Positions 9,217-17,605 of a stretch of DNA of 64,000 nucleotides are shown piece after piece. The notes beneath the pieces are model-generated. The model saw nothing but the letters and a program-made list of their open reading frames with translations, made no database searches and was not told the origin of the DNA. Each line of letters starts with the position of its first letter. Within the stretch, counting starts at the first letter, position 1. Source of the DNA: an uncultured Flavobacteriales bacterium (GTDB taxonomy: Bacteria > Bacteroidota > Bacteroidia > Flavobacteriales > Crocinitomicaceae). The position numbers and the translations under genes were made by a program. The stretch is from the NCBI GenBank assembly GCA_946479285.1, contig CAMLFH010000003.1, forward strand, positions 62,001 to 126,000, given 5' to 3'.

Positions 9217-9627
9217 ATGAAACAAACATTCTTATTCTGCCTGATTTTACTTCTTGCATCCACTATCAATGCCCAGGAAACAAGTCCTCAACCCGCAAAG
9301 CCAGGAATCAAATTCAATCCCTTTGATGGAATAATCGTTGGCGGGTACGTTGACAAAGGCGCATTTCTGAATTTCACCGGACCCAACATAGCTCTAACAA
9401 TCAAAAACTCCAAATTCATTCTGGGCATGCTTCCTTCTCTTCGCTACAAGGAAGACAATGGAATCTTCCGAAATTCGCCTATCATGCCGGGATTGGGTTG
9501 CGGATTTACCTATTGCTACAAACAAATCGCGATCCAGGTTCCTCTTTATTACAATACAAAAACGGCAACTACAAACGGAAGATGGAATGTTGGAATCGGA
9601 ATTGGAATGCGGCTGAAATCCAAATAA
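9217..9627 (+). CDS. Small exported protein, probably outer-membrane beta-barrel-like
   Basis: A 136-residue protein beginning MKQTFLFCLILLLASTINAQ, a clear signal peptide with cleavage after Ala-Gln. The frame is open for 55 more codons upstream, but that part is low-complexity A+T-rich sequence, so I use the internal ATG. The mature part alternates polar and hydrophobic residues and Gly (IIVGGYVDKGAFLNF, GLGCGFTYCYKQIAIQVPLYY, WNVGIGIGMRLKSK), as in short outer-membrane strands. No family is recognised. It stands alone. Confidence 0.55.
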   Translation: MKQTFLFCLILLLASTINAQETSPQPAKPGIKFNPFDGIIVGGYVDKGAFLNFTGPNIALTIKNSKFILGMLPSLRYKEDNGIFRNSPIMPGLGCGFTYCYKQIAIQVPLYYNTKTATTNGRWNVGIGIGMRLKSK

Positions 9628-9707
9628 TGATTGGAAATCTCTAAAAGGAGCAATACCTTTATCGATTGCAAATGAAAGCCCTTTTAAAAGAGTAATTCGA
9701 AATAAAC

Positions 9708-9715
9708 TACTTTTG
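9708..9715 (+). promoter_or_regulatory. -7 box of the carotenoid desaturase gene
   Basis: TACTTTTG matches TAnnTTTG exactly and ends 4 nt before the ATG at 9720, predicting a leaderless transcript. No clear -33 TTTG is seen. Confidence 0.55.
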
Positions 9716-9719
9716 GAAC

Positions 9720-11180
9720 ATGGAAAAAAAAGCAGTTGTCATAGGGTCAGGAATTGCCGGAATAGCAAGTGCAATAAGATTGGCAGTCAAAGGATATTCG
9801 GTGGAAGTCTTCGAGGCAAATCAATATGCCGGAGGTAAACTCACCACGCTTCAGCTGGGAAACTATCGCTTTGATGCCGGCCCTTCCCTATTTACACTTC
9901 CGCATCTGGTAGACGAACTCTTTGAATTATCCGGCAAAAATCCGAGAGACTATTTCAATTACCAGGAACTGGAAATGCTTTGTCATTACTTCTATGAGGA
10001 TGGAACAGTTCTGCAGACTTTCGCGGATCGGAAAAAACTCCTGGCAGAAATAGAAAATAAACTTCAAATAGATTCAGCTCCATTGAAAGAATACCTGGAT
10101 CACAGTGAATACCTGTTTGAGCGGACACGTCATTCATTCCTGGAAAGGTCCCTGCACAAATTCAGTACCTACATTTCTTCGGATATTCTGAAGACAGTTA
10201 CATCGATGCGGAAACTGAATCTATTTGACAGCATGCACGAAGTGAATCAAAAGCGTTTGAATCATCCAAAATTGGTGCAGCTTTTCGATCGTTTTGCGAC
10301 CTACAATGGTTCAAATCCTTATAAAGCACCGGGAGTTCTAAACAGTATTCCGCACCTGGAATTCGGAATCGGGTCCTTTTTTCCAACAGAAGGAATGCAC
10401 CATATTTTGACAGCCTGTATGAAACTGGCAGAAGAATTGGATGTGAAATTTCATTTCAACCAGCAGGTGAAAAGTATAAAGACGGTCAATGGAAAAGTAA
10501 AAGGAATTGAAACAACAAACCAATTTCATCCGGCAGATCTGATTATCAGTAATTGCGATGTCAAACAAAGCTACAAGCAACTAATTCCGCAGCAGAAGGC
10601 ACCCAAAAAGACTATGGAGCAGGAACCAAGCAGTTCCGCACTGATTTTTTACTGGGGGATTAATCGGTCTTTTCCGGAGCTTGATGTCCATAACATTCTT
10701 TTCAGCAGCGATTACAAAAAAGAGTTTGAATCCATCTTTGAAGGGAAAACAGTGAGTGAAGATCCAACTCTCTACATTCACATTTCATCCAAAGTAGTTC
10801 CCGGAGATGCACCCGAAGGACAAGAAAACTGGTTCCTGATGGTGAACGTTCCAAGCGATCAGGGACAAGATTGGGAAAAGTTGCGCTTGGAAGTAAGGCA
10901 AACCATTATTCAAAAGATCAACCGCATGCTGAAAACGGATATAGAACCGCTGATCGAGGAAGAAGATTATTTGGATCCTGTAAGAATTTCAGAGCGAACA
11001 AACAGTTTTGCCGGAGCACTTTACGGAGCGAGTTCCAACGATAGAATGGCGGCATTTTTCCGTCATCCGAATTTTTCGAAGATCAAAGGTCTCTACTTTG
11101 CCGGAGGAAGCGTTCATCCCGGAGGTGGAATTCCATTATGCCTGCTTTCAGCGAAAATCACCACGGAATTAATACCGTAA
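9720..11180 (+). CDS. crtD: CrtI/CrtD-type carotenoid desaturase
   Basis: A 486-residue FAD-dependent desaturase. The Rossmann motif GSGIAGIASAIRL is at residues 9-21, followed by EVFEANQYAGGKL and FDAGPSLFTLP. The C-terminus has the family signature GLYFAGGSVHPGGGIPL with LSAK after it. The GIAGIASAIRL and GPSLFTLPHLVDELF versions resemble the flavobacterial 1-hydroxycarotenoid 3,4-desaturase branch (CrtD) more than phytoene desaturase CrtI. That choice is from memory of the families and could be wrong. Such enzymes add conjugated double bonds to membrane carotenoids. No other carotenoid gene is nearby, so the gene is an orphan of its pathway here. Confidence 0.7.
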   Translation: MEKKAVVIGSGIAGIASAIRLAVKGYSVEVFEANQYAGGKLTTLQLGNYRFDAGPSLFTLPHLVDELFELSGKNPRDYFNYQELEMLCHYFYEDGTVLQTFADRKKLLAEIENKLQIDSAPLKEYLDHSEYLFERTRHSFLERSLHKFSTYISSDILKTVTSMRKLNLFDSMHEVNQKRLNHPKLVQLFDRFATYNGSNPYKAPGVLNSIPHLEFGIGSFFPTEGMHHILTACMKLAEELDVKFHFNQQVKSIKTVNGKVKGIETTNQFHPADLIISNCDVKQSYKQLIPQQKAPKKTMEQEPSSSALIFYWGINRSFPELDVHNILFSSDYKKEFESIFEGKTVSEDPTLYIHISSKVVPGDAPEGQENWFLMVNVPSDQGQDWEKLRLEVRQTIIQKINRMLKTDIEPLIEEEDYLDPVRISERTNSFAGALYGASSNDRMAAFFRHPNFSKIKGLYFAGGSVHPGGGIPLCLLSAKITTELIP

Positions 11181-11183
11181 TTA

Positions 11184-11214
11184 AAAACCCCGATCTGTTG
11201 CAGAAAGGGGTTTT
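11184..11214. terminator. Bidirectional terminator
   Basis: The stem aaaacccc / ggggtttt lies between the convergent crtD and gliding-type surface protein genes, with A and T runs on the two outer sides. Confidence 0.75.
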
Positions 11215-11225
11215 CAGTTTTAAGC

Positions 11226-14030
11226 CTATCTAAAAATATTCACGTGACCGATCAGGTCAACCCTATAATCTTTCACTTTCTGTTTGATAACAATCTTCCA
11301 GGTGTAAGCTCCTTCTTTACAAAGCACTCCATTGTAAGTTCCGTCCCAGCCAATTTCAGTGTCATGTGTTTCAAAGATCACTTCTCCCCAACGATCAAAG
11401 ATCAACATCGTGTAAGACTGCTTGTCAAATGCATCATTGAAAATTGGTAAGAAGACATTGTTCACCTCATCCCCGTCGGGAGTAAAGGTATTTGGAATAA
11501 ACCAGGTCAATTCTTCTTTCACTTCAACTGTTCTGAATGCCGAATCAATACAAATTCCATTCATTGCGTACAAAGCAATCACGTATACTCCGGCCTCATC
11601 CGGATAAGTGTGACTCGGATTAAATGCATTGGACGTAAATCCGTCACCAAAATTCCAGGAATAACTGATCGCACTCGTTGAATTATTAGCTGTAGTCACT
11701 AACGGATTGTAAATTAAAAGCTCCGTTGGCGTAGCATCAAAAGTGGCATCCGGTTGCGGGAAAATCGTGATCATATCGCTATTCAACAAAGTATTCACAC
11801 AACCATTCAAATCCGTTACTGTAAGACTTACATCAAAAACTCCGTCGCTGGTATAATCCTGAGTTATCGATCCACAGTTATTCTGCGTTCCGAATCCTTC
11901 CAGATTCCAAACACAGTTTGATGCATTGACAGTCGTATTAGTGAAGGTAATTTCCTGCGGATTACATCCGGAACTAATGTCGCTGTTAAATGTAATGACA
12001 GGCAGCGCATGAATAGTAACTGTTACGTTATCCGTTGTAGAACACGAGCCAACACTTGCAGTAAGCGTATAATTTGTTACACCTGCAACAGTTCCGTCGA
12101 AAGTTGGATTTGCAATGGCAGCATTACTTAGTCCGGTAGTTGGTGTCCAGGAATAATTCACTCCTGCAGCTGGTGTCTGACCCAATTGATTACTTCCGGG
12201 AGCATTGGCACATATGGTCACATCACTTCCTGCATTTGCAGATGGAGGAGAATCAACTGTAATTGCAAAAGAAGTTGGTGTACCAATACATCCGGCCAAA
12301 GTGGGTGTAATGGTAACAGTTCCCGTATTCGATCCCGATCCGGGATTCAATCCTGTAAATGAAGCAATGTTTCCAGATCCGCTTCCCGTCAAACCAATAG
12401 TTGCATTGCTGTTCGTCCAGGTAAATGTTGCTCCTGCCGGAATGGATGCAAAAGCAGGAACTGTTACTGTGCCATTTGCACAAACGTTAATCGGAACAAG
12501 GGCATTTGCTGTTGGAGGAAGTGAAATTGTTACCGTGGCAGAACCAACAAGCGCGGCGCTGCATCCGCCCGGCGGACTAACCTGGACACTTATCAGCGTA
12601 TAAACGGTGGTTGCTGCAGGTGAAACCGCTAAAGATGCATTTCCGGAAGGATCCAAAATAATGGTTTGGTTTGTTGCACCAGCCTGATAAGTAACCGTGG
12701 CATTTGGAGTTCCGGTGAAACTAATTGTTGCACTTTGAGAAGCACAAATGGTTGTCGTTCCTGCAATACTTGCAGTTGGCAGAGAAACAACAGTGATCAC
12801 TTGTGTAGCAGTACAACCTCCTGAATTCATATAAGTAATGGTCGTAGTTCCGGCTGAAACGGCAGTAACTAATCCTGCACTTGAAATCGTGGCAACCCCC
12901 GTATTCGAAGAAATCCATGGAGTAGTTGCATGAGCAGTTCCGGTACCTGTCAGATTGGTAGTTCCTCCAACACAAAGTGTAGCCAAAGGAGTGTTGATAG
13001 TTGGAGTTGGATTGACAACAATAGTCGTTGTAGAAGTACAAGGTGTTCCGGCAACCGTTGCGGTTACTGTGTAAGTATAAGAACCCGCAGCTGCAGGAAC
13101 AGGAACGCTGGCCGGGTTTTGAACACTGGACGTAAATCCGTTTGGCCCTACCCAGTTCCAGGTTGCCCCGGCAACGTTTGTAGCTGTTAAATTGAATGTT
13201 GGAGTTCCCTGGCAAACATCACCGCTATTTCCGGCTGTTACGGTACATCCACCGCATGAATTGACAGTAATGGTTGCAGTTGCCAAAGTGGAAGAAGGAC
13301 ACAAAGGATTTCCCCCGGAAGAATTCACCGTATAAGTATATGTTCCAGGCGCACTCGGAGGTGTAGCAGTTACTGTTGACCCGGTTGTTCCACTTAGATT
13401 CGGTGAAGCATTCCAGGTGTAAGTACCATTTCCTCCGGTAGCTGTAAGCGTTACAGATTGACCGGAACAAATAGTGGAAGTCACCGGAGTAACATCAACC
13501 GGAATAGCAATACCCGTATTTGCAGCAAAAGTATAATCACAAACGTCTCCCGCAAATCCATCGATCATGATGTAATAAGTATTCCCGGGTGTTAAACCAC
13601 TCGCCGAAACGTTTTGAGACGATGCGGATGGAACTAATTGGCTGCAATAATAAGAGGTTACTGTACCTGAACAATTATTCGCCGAAAAGATCATAATCTG
13701 GATTCCATCCCCATAAGTTGAGTTATACACCCAGCAATTAAAGGAAATGGATGTGGAAGAGGCAACAAAGGTCAAAAAAGAATTATTCTCAATGGAACCG
13801 CAAAATTCACCGGTCAATCCGCAATCACCCAAGCCCAAAAAACCACAGGATTGGCTCCAGGAATTTGACGTATAGGAAGCGGAGGTATTTCCGCAATATC
13901 CGTTTAGCTCACAAATAGGAGTTGCTGTAGCACAAGTATTTCCTGCTGCAGGATTCGATCCGCAAGGCGGTTGTCCAAAACCTGATACACTGATCAGAAC
14001 GAAGACAAAAAAGTAGATCAGCTTTCTCAT
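11226..14030 (-). CDS. Surface protein with PKD/Ig-like domains and gliding-type T9SS C-terminus
   Basis: 934 residues with a signal peptide (MRKLIYFFVFVLISVSGFGQ). Residues ~20-170 form a Cys-rich N-terminal domain. Then come several Ig-like modules, including a Big_2-like one near 345-420 (ISSAGLVTAVSAGTTTITY). A PKD domain follows at ~765-845 (SYSWNFGDGFTSN). The end is the type B, gliding-motility-associated C-terminal domain: WFIPNTFTPDGDEVNNVF, then LIFDRWGEVIFE, GWDGTYNG and GAYTWKI. That domain directs T9SS secretion. The start codon overlaps the stop of the upstream small gene by ATGA. Function beyond cell-surface location is not visible. Confidence 0.9.
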   Translation of the reverse strand: MRKLIYFFVFVLISVSGFGQPPCGSNPAAGNTCATATPICELNGYCGNTSASYTSNSWSQSCGFLGLGDCGLTGEFCGSIENNSFLTFVASSTSISFNCWVYNSTYGDGIQIMIFSANNCSGTVTSYYCSQLVPSASSQNVSASGLTPGNTYYIMIDGFAGDVCDYTFAANTGIAIPVDVTPVTSTICSGQSVTLTATGGNGTYTWNASPNLSGTTGSTVTATPPSAPGTYTYTVNSSGGNPLCPSSTLATATITVNSCGGCTVTAGNSGDVCQGTPTFNLTATNVAGATWNWVGPNGFTSSVQNPASVPVPAAAGSYTYTVTATVAGTPCTSTTTIVVNPTPTINTPLATLCVGGTTNLTGTGTAHATTPWISSNTGVATISSAGLVTAVSAGTTTITYMNSGGCTATQVITVVSLPTASIAGTTTICASQSATISFTGTPNATVTYQAGATNQTIILDPSGNASLAVSPAATTVYTLISVQVSPPGGCSAALVGSATVTISLPPTANALVPINVCANGTVTVPAFASIPAGATFTWTNSNATIGLTGSGSGNIASFTGLNPGSGSNTGTVTITPTLAGCIGTPTSFAITVDSPPSANAGSDVTICANAPGSNQLGQTPAAGVNYSWTPTTGLSNAAIANPTFDGTVAGVTNYTLTASVGSCSTTDNVTVTIHALPVITFNSDISSGCNPQEITFTNTTVNASNCVWNLEGFGTQNNCGSITQDYTSDGVFDVSLTVTDLNGCVNTLLNSDMITIFPQPDATFDATPTELLIYNPLVTTANNSTSAISYSWNFGDGFTSNAFNPSHTYPDEAGVYVIALYAMNGICIDSAFRTVEVKEELTWFIPNTFTPDGDEVNNVFLPIFNDAFDKQSYTMLIFDRWGEVIFETHDTEIGWDGTYNGVLCKEGAYTWKIVIKQKVKDYRVDLIGHVNIFR

Positions 14031-14305
14031 TTGACAACTTTTAAGCGTTCTTCGATGTAAACCAGGATCTCCTTGTTCTGATGAGAAGGCTGTGTCCTAT
14101 TCTTGTAAATGTAGGATTCGCGCCATTTATTCAACTCAAATACAGATAACTGGTCAATTCGCTGGTACAGCTTTTGAAGGGAATCTGATGAAAGTGTGTC
14201 GCCGGATAACTGGTGAACAGCATTTAAGTGCACAACGTTCTCGTGTGCATACGTAGTAGTTGCACCAATAACCGAAGTCATTGCTGCTAGTAGTAGTAAT
14301 CTCAT
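14027..14305 (-). CDS. Small exported protein coupled to the surface protein gene
   Basis: A 92-residue protein with a signal peptide (MRLLLLAAMTSVIGATTTYA) and a mature part of mixed helical character (LQKLYQRIDQLSVFELNKWR). No family is recognised. Its TGA overlaps the ATG of the 934-residue surface protein, so the two are translated in a coupled way and the small protein may assist or accompany the large one. A promoter-like pair lies 20-50 nt upstream. Confidence 0.6.
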   Translation of the reverse strand: MRLLLLAAMTSVIGATTTYAHENVVHLNAVHQLSGDTLSSDSLQKLYQRIDQLSVFELNKWRESYIYKNRTQPSHQNKEILVYIEERLKVVK

Positions 14306-14323
14306 AAGTGTTGAATTATTTTA

Positions 14324-14356
14324 CAAATTCTAATTCAAGAACGAAATTACAACAAA
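14324..14356 (-). promoter_or_regulatory. Probable promoter of the small exported/surface protein operon
   Basis: On the minus strand a -33 TTTG (14353-14356) is followed after 20 nt by TAGAATTTG (14324-14332), a -7 box with one extra base between TA and TTTG. Confidence 0.4.
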
Positions 14357-14442
14357 GTGGTTGCCTATTCTAACACGAAATGAAATGATTAACTAAATAA
14401 TAACCAAATGTTAATTATTAAACGATAAATCTTATTTTGAAA

Positions 14443-15483
14443 TTAATCTTTTAAAAAACTCAGGATGAGTGTATTTACAGTATCCGGTTGATCGAAACTT
14501 AAAAAGTGTCCGGCATTTTCAATGATTCCGGTTTGACTATCAGGAAGTAGTTTTTTCACTTTATTCAAACACCGCTGATTATTGATGATGTCTTTATCTC
14601 CTATCAATACTAATAACGGCATTTTCAATGATTCAATAGATTTTCGCGAATACGGAGTCATTTCAAAAATACAGGAAGAAAGATTGTCTTTCTCGGTACC
14701 CAGGTAATATTGGTCAAAATAGGTTTTATTGATTTTGACACTTCTTACGGACAAACCCGAAAGTATATGCCCCAGCTTCTCTTTATTCGGGGAAATACAA
14801 TAAGTGATATTACTTAATAAAGCTGAACTTGGCGGAATCCATGTAAATGTTTGAGCAGGACTCAACAGCACCAGCTTCTTCACTTTTTCCGGATGCTTGA
14901 TAGAAACCGCTGTTGCGAGCCATCCTCCGCGCGAACAACCAACCAAATGAAATGAATTTAAGCGCAGTTTCGCAAATATTTCATCGTACCAGTCGGCAAT
15001 TTGCTCCATTTTCAAATGTTTCGAATTGCAGGTCGATTTTCCGGGTTCCAATAAAAAATCAATGGCATAAACACAGTAATCTTTAGCCAGGGTTTTCATA
15101 TTCGGATACCACATCGTTGAACTGGCATTCATTCCATGAAGTAAAACAAGCGGCGGATTTGCAGCGTTTCCACAGATCAATACATGAGCATTCCCGTATT
15201 GCGTGGAAATATCTTTTTCCCGGACCGGCAATTCAAATAAGGCTAAAGTCTTATTATAGGCATTGATGTAATCGCTGAGCGAGTCATTTTGAACAAACAC
15301 ATAATTTGAGGTCGAATTAGAAGCATTGCTCACCACTTCCGACACTTTCTTTTTTCGCTTGGTTCTTTTCTTTTCAGTCAAACCGGAATCATCACCACCT
15401 TCTTTTTTAGAATTCTCTGAACAGGAAAAGAAAAGCGTCACCCCTAAAAACAAGCCAATCACAAATCGGAAGTTTCGAATCAT
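14443..15483 (-). CDS. Alpha/beta hydrolase lipoprotein
   Basis: 346 residues. The start MIRNFRFVIGLFLGVTLFFSC ends in a lipobox with the lipidated Cys at 21. A charged linker (KKRTKRKKK, residues 38-46) follows, then an alpha/beta-hydrolase fold. It has an oxyanion-loop LLHGMNAS at 114-121, nucleophile elbow GCSRGG with Ser184, an acidic residue in IGDKDII near 298, and the catalytic His in NAGHFLSF near 328. The substrate is unknown; lipase, esterase or C-C hydrolase are all possible. It should act on the periplasmic face of a membrane. It is divergent from the methyltransferase gene, with the two starts about 37 nt apart. Confidence 0.85.
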   Translation of the reverse strand: MIRNFRFVIGLFLGVTLFFSCSENSKKEGGDDSGLTEKKRTKRKKKVSEVVSNASNSTSNYVFVQNDSLSDYINAYNKTLALFELPVREKDISTQYGNAHVLICGNAANPPLVLLHGMNASSTMWYPNMKTLAKDYCVYAIDFLLEPGKSTCNSKHLKMEQIADWYDEIFAKLRLNSFHLVGCSRGGWLATAVSIKHPEKVKKLVLLSPAQTFTWIPPSSALLSNITYCISPNKEKLGHILSGLSVRSVKINKTYFDQYYLGTEKDNLSSCIFEMTPYSRKSIESLKMPLLVLIGDKDIINNQRCLNKVKKLLPDSQTGIIENAGHFLSFDQPDTVNTLILSFLKD

Positions 15484-15520
15484 AAAAGCAAAAATTTTGT
15501 CTAATTTACCCGAAAAAACT

Positions 15521-16174
15521 GTGAACTCAATAAATAATCAAAAAGCAGTAGATTTATTCAATAAACTGGCCGATTCATACCAGCAGCGATTTTTTTCAGT
15601 GGATCACTACAAGGAATCGCTGGATATTTTCATTTCCCACCTGAAAGCCGATTCTACGGTGCTTGATGTGGCTTGTGGCCCGGGAAACATTAGTCATTTC
15701 TTATTGGAACGTTTACCCGGTTTAAGAATACTTGGGATCGACCTGGCTCCAAATATGATTAATCTGGCGCGGACCAATAATCCGAGTGCACGATTTTTGG
15801 TTTACGATGCTTTACAAATTGATGGTCTGGATTCTAAATTTGATGCAATTGTGATCGGCTTTCTCTTCCCCTATCTGTCCATTGAACAGGTGGAACTCTT
15901 TCTTTTCAAAGTCTATGAACAATTAAACGACGATGGTTTGGTCTATCTCAGCACCATGGAAGACAGCTATGAGAACTCAAAAATGAAAGCTTCCAGTACC
16001 GGAGAAGAGTTGATGATGCATTATTACGAAGCTGATTTTTTGATCCGTTTATTGGAACAGATCGGATTCCAGGTCTTTTCAAAACACACACAGCCATTTG
16101 CCCTTTCTGAAACGGAAACAGATACAGATCTGATGCTTATTGCCCGAAAAAAAGGTTTTTTCAAAAATCAATGA
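15521..16174 (+). CDS. Class I SAM-dependent methyltransferase
   Basis: 217 residues from a GTG start. The frame extends upstream to 15326, but that part is antisense to the hydrolase lipoprotein; GTG at 15521 gives VNSINNQKAVDLFNKLADSY, a normal beginning for this family. Motif I is VLDVACGPGN at 47-56, followed by GIDLAPNMINLAR (acidic residue binding the ribose of SAM) and the motif IV region FDAIVIGFLFPYLS. Substrate-specific parts do not point to a known target. The gene is monocistronic and converges on lysA. Confidence 0.8.
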   Translation: MNSINNQKAVDLFNKLADSYQQRFFSVDHYKESLDIFISHLKADSTVLDVACGPGNISHFLLERLPGLRILGIDLAPNMINLARTNNPSARFLVYDALQIDGLDSKFDAIVIGFLFPYLSIEQVELFLFKVYEQLNDDGLVYLSTMEDSYENSKMKASSTGEELMMHYYEADFLIRLLEQIGFQVFSKHTQPFALSETETDTDLMLIARKKGFFKNQ

Positions 16175-16194
16175 GCCGGTAATCACGTACCGGC
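16175..16194 (+). terminator. Hairpin after the methyltransferase gene
   Basis: Stem gccggta / taccggc with a 6-nt loop, directly after the stop. There is no T tract, so termination is uncertain. Confidence 0.35.
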
Positions 16195-16230
16195 CCAATA
16201 AAGATTTAAGAATGAAAAGCGTTTAAGCTT

Positions 16231-17463
16231 TTACTTATCTTGTGTAGCGTAGGTAGAACTTACAGATAAATCTATTTCATTGCGAATAACATCTTCCAGC
16301 GTTTCTCTTTTCCGGATCAATTGCGGAATACCGTCTTTGATGTAAACTTCGGCCGGTCTGAGACGCGAATTGTATTGATTACTCATGCTGAAACCATAAG
16401 CTCCCGCATTGTAAATTCCCAAAACATCTCCCACTTTAGCCTCCGAAATAGGGCGATCGTAGCCAAAAGTGTCGGTTTCACAAATATATCCAACCACCGA
16501 ATAAAGCTTTTTATGACCTTCCGGATTTGAAAGATTCTCAATGCGGTGATACGCGTTGTAGAACATGGGCCGGATCAGGTGATTCTGCCCGCTGTTTACT
16601 CCCAGGAAAATGGTTGATGTGGTTTGCTTCACAACATTTACAGAAACGAGCAAAACACCGCTTTCACTGACCAGGAATTTTCCCGGTTCAAACCACAATT
16701 CCAGTTCCCGGCCATATTCTTTGCAGAAATTTTGAAAAGACTCGCCTATTTTTGTGCCGATTTCTTCAATCGGGGTTACAAAATCACCTTCTTTATACGC
16801 TACTTTAAACCCGGAACCGAAGTCCATAAATTCCAATTCTGGGAAATAGCCCGCAGCCTGGTATAAAAGATCGGCTCCCTGCAGGAAGACATCTGCATCC
16901 ACAATATCGCTGCCTGTATGCATGTGTAATCCTACAATATGCAATTTATAATGTTCTACAATTCGCTGAATGTGGCGCAATTGATGGATGGAAATCCCAA
17001 ACTTGGAATCGATATGTCCTACCGAGATATTTGCATGTCCGCCTGCCAAAATATGTGGATTGATGCGAATGCAAACCGGAACACTCGCCCCGTAAACCAT
17101 CCCGAAATGTTCCAGTACGCTCAGGTTATCAATATTGATCATCACTCCTAAAGCTACAGCTTCTTCTATTTCAGAAAATGCAACTCCGTTGGGCGTATAC
17201 ATAATTTCGTTTGCTTCGAACCCGGCTCTCAATCCCAAAAGGACTTCTTCAATGGAAACCGCATCCAGACCTGCTCCCTGCTCCTTTAGCGTTTTCAGCA
17301 CATTGATATTGCTTAAAGCTTTCATGGCATAATGCAATTTCACCTCTTGTGTGCCAAAGGCGTTCTTTAAACGATTGTACTGTGAAATAATTTTTGCTTC
17401 GTCATATACGTAAACCGGCGTTCCAAATTCACCAGCTACAGATTCTAAGAGTCTTGAGTTCAT
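16231..17463 (-). CDS. lysA: Diaminopimelate decarboxylase
   Basis: 410 residues, the usual length for LysA. It converts meso-diaminopimelate to lysine with pyridoxal phosphate, in the cytoplasm. The PLP-binding Lys48 sits in HYAMKALSN. HTGSDI (His of the substrate site), DFGSGF, EPGKFLV and the C-terminal CETDTFG motif, with the catalytic Cys, follow in family order, and GAYGFSMSNQYNSR closes the PLP site. The gene is alone and has a consensus promoter upstream, divergent from the DUF4139 gene. No other lysine genes are in view. Confidence 0.95.
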   Translation of the reverse strand: MNSRLLESVAGEFGTPVYVYDEAKIISQYNRLKNAFGTQEVKLHYAMKALSNINVLKTLKEQGAGLDAVSIEEVLLGLRAGFEANEIMYTPNGVAFSEIEEAVALGVMINIDNLSVLEHFGMVYGASVPVCIRINPHILAGGHANISVGHIDSKFGISIHQLRHIQRIVEHYKLHIVGLHMHTGSDIVDADVFLQGADLLYQAAGYFPELEFMDFGSGFKVAYKEGDFVTPIEEIGTKIGESFQNFCKEYGRELELWFEPGKFLVSESGVLLVSVNVVKQTTSTIFLGVNSGQNHLIRPMFYNAYHRIENLSNPEGHKKLYSVVGYICETDTFGYDRPISEAKVGDVLGIYNAGAYGFSMSNQYNSRLRPAEVYIKDGIPQLIRKRETLEDVIRNEIDLSVSSTYATQDK

Positions 17464-17485
17464 TTTAATTCTTACTTTTCAGAAT

Positions 17486-17516
17486 CAAAATTAAAAACAA
17501 ATATTTATTTCACAAA
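17486..17516 (-). promoter_or_regulatory. Consensus promoter of lysA
   Basis: Minus strand: -33 TTTG (17513-17516), 19-nt spacer, -7 TAATTTTG (17486-17493). The -7 box lies 22 nt before the lysA ATG. Confidence 0.75.
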
Positions 17517-17605
17517 GTTTTTGTTTTAACACATAATGTGTAAAATAAAACAATATGCTTTTGAACGGATGTGCTGCTAGTTTGTATTACGCTAAAACCA
17601 ATGCT

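Noticed and set aside
15326..15520. N-terminal extension of the methyltransferase by 65 codons
   Set aside because: It is antisense to the lipoprotein hydrolase gene and adds no part of the fold; GTG at 15521 fits the family.
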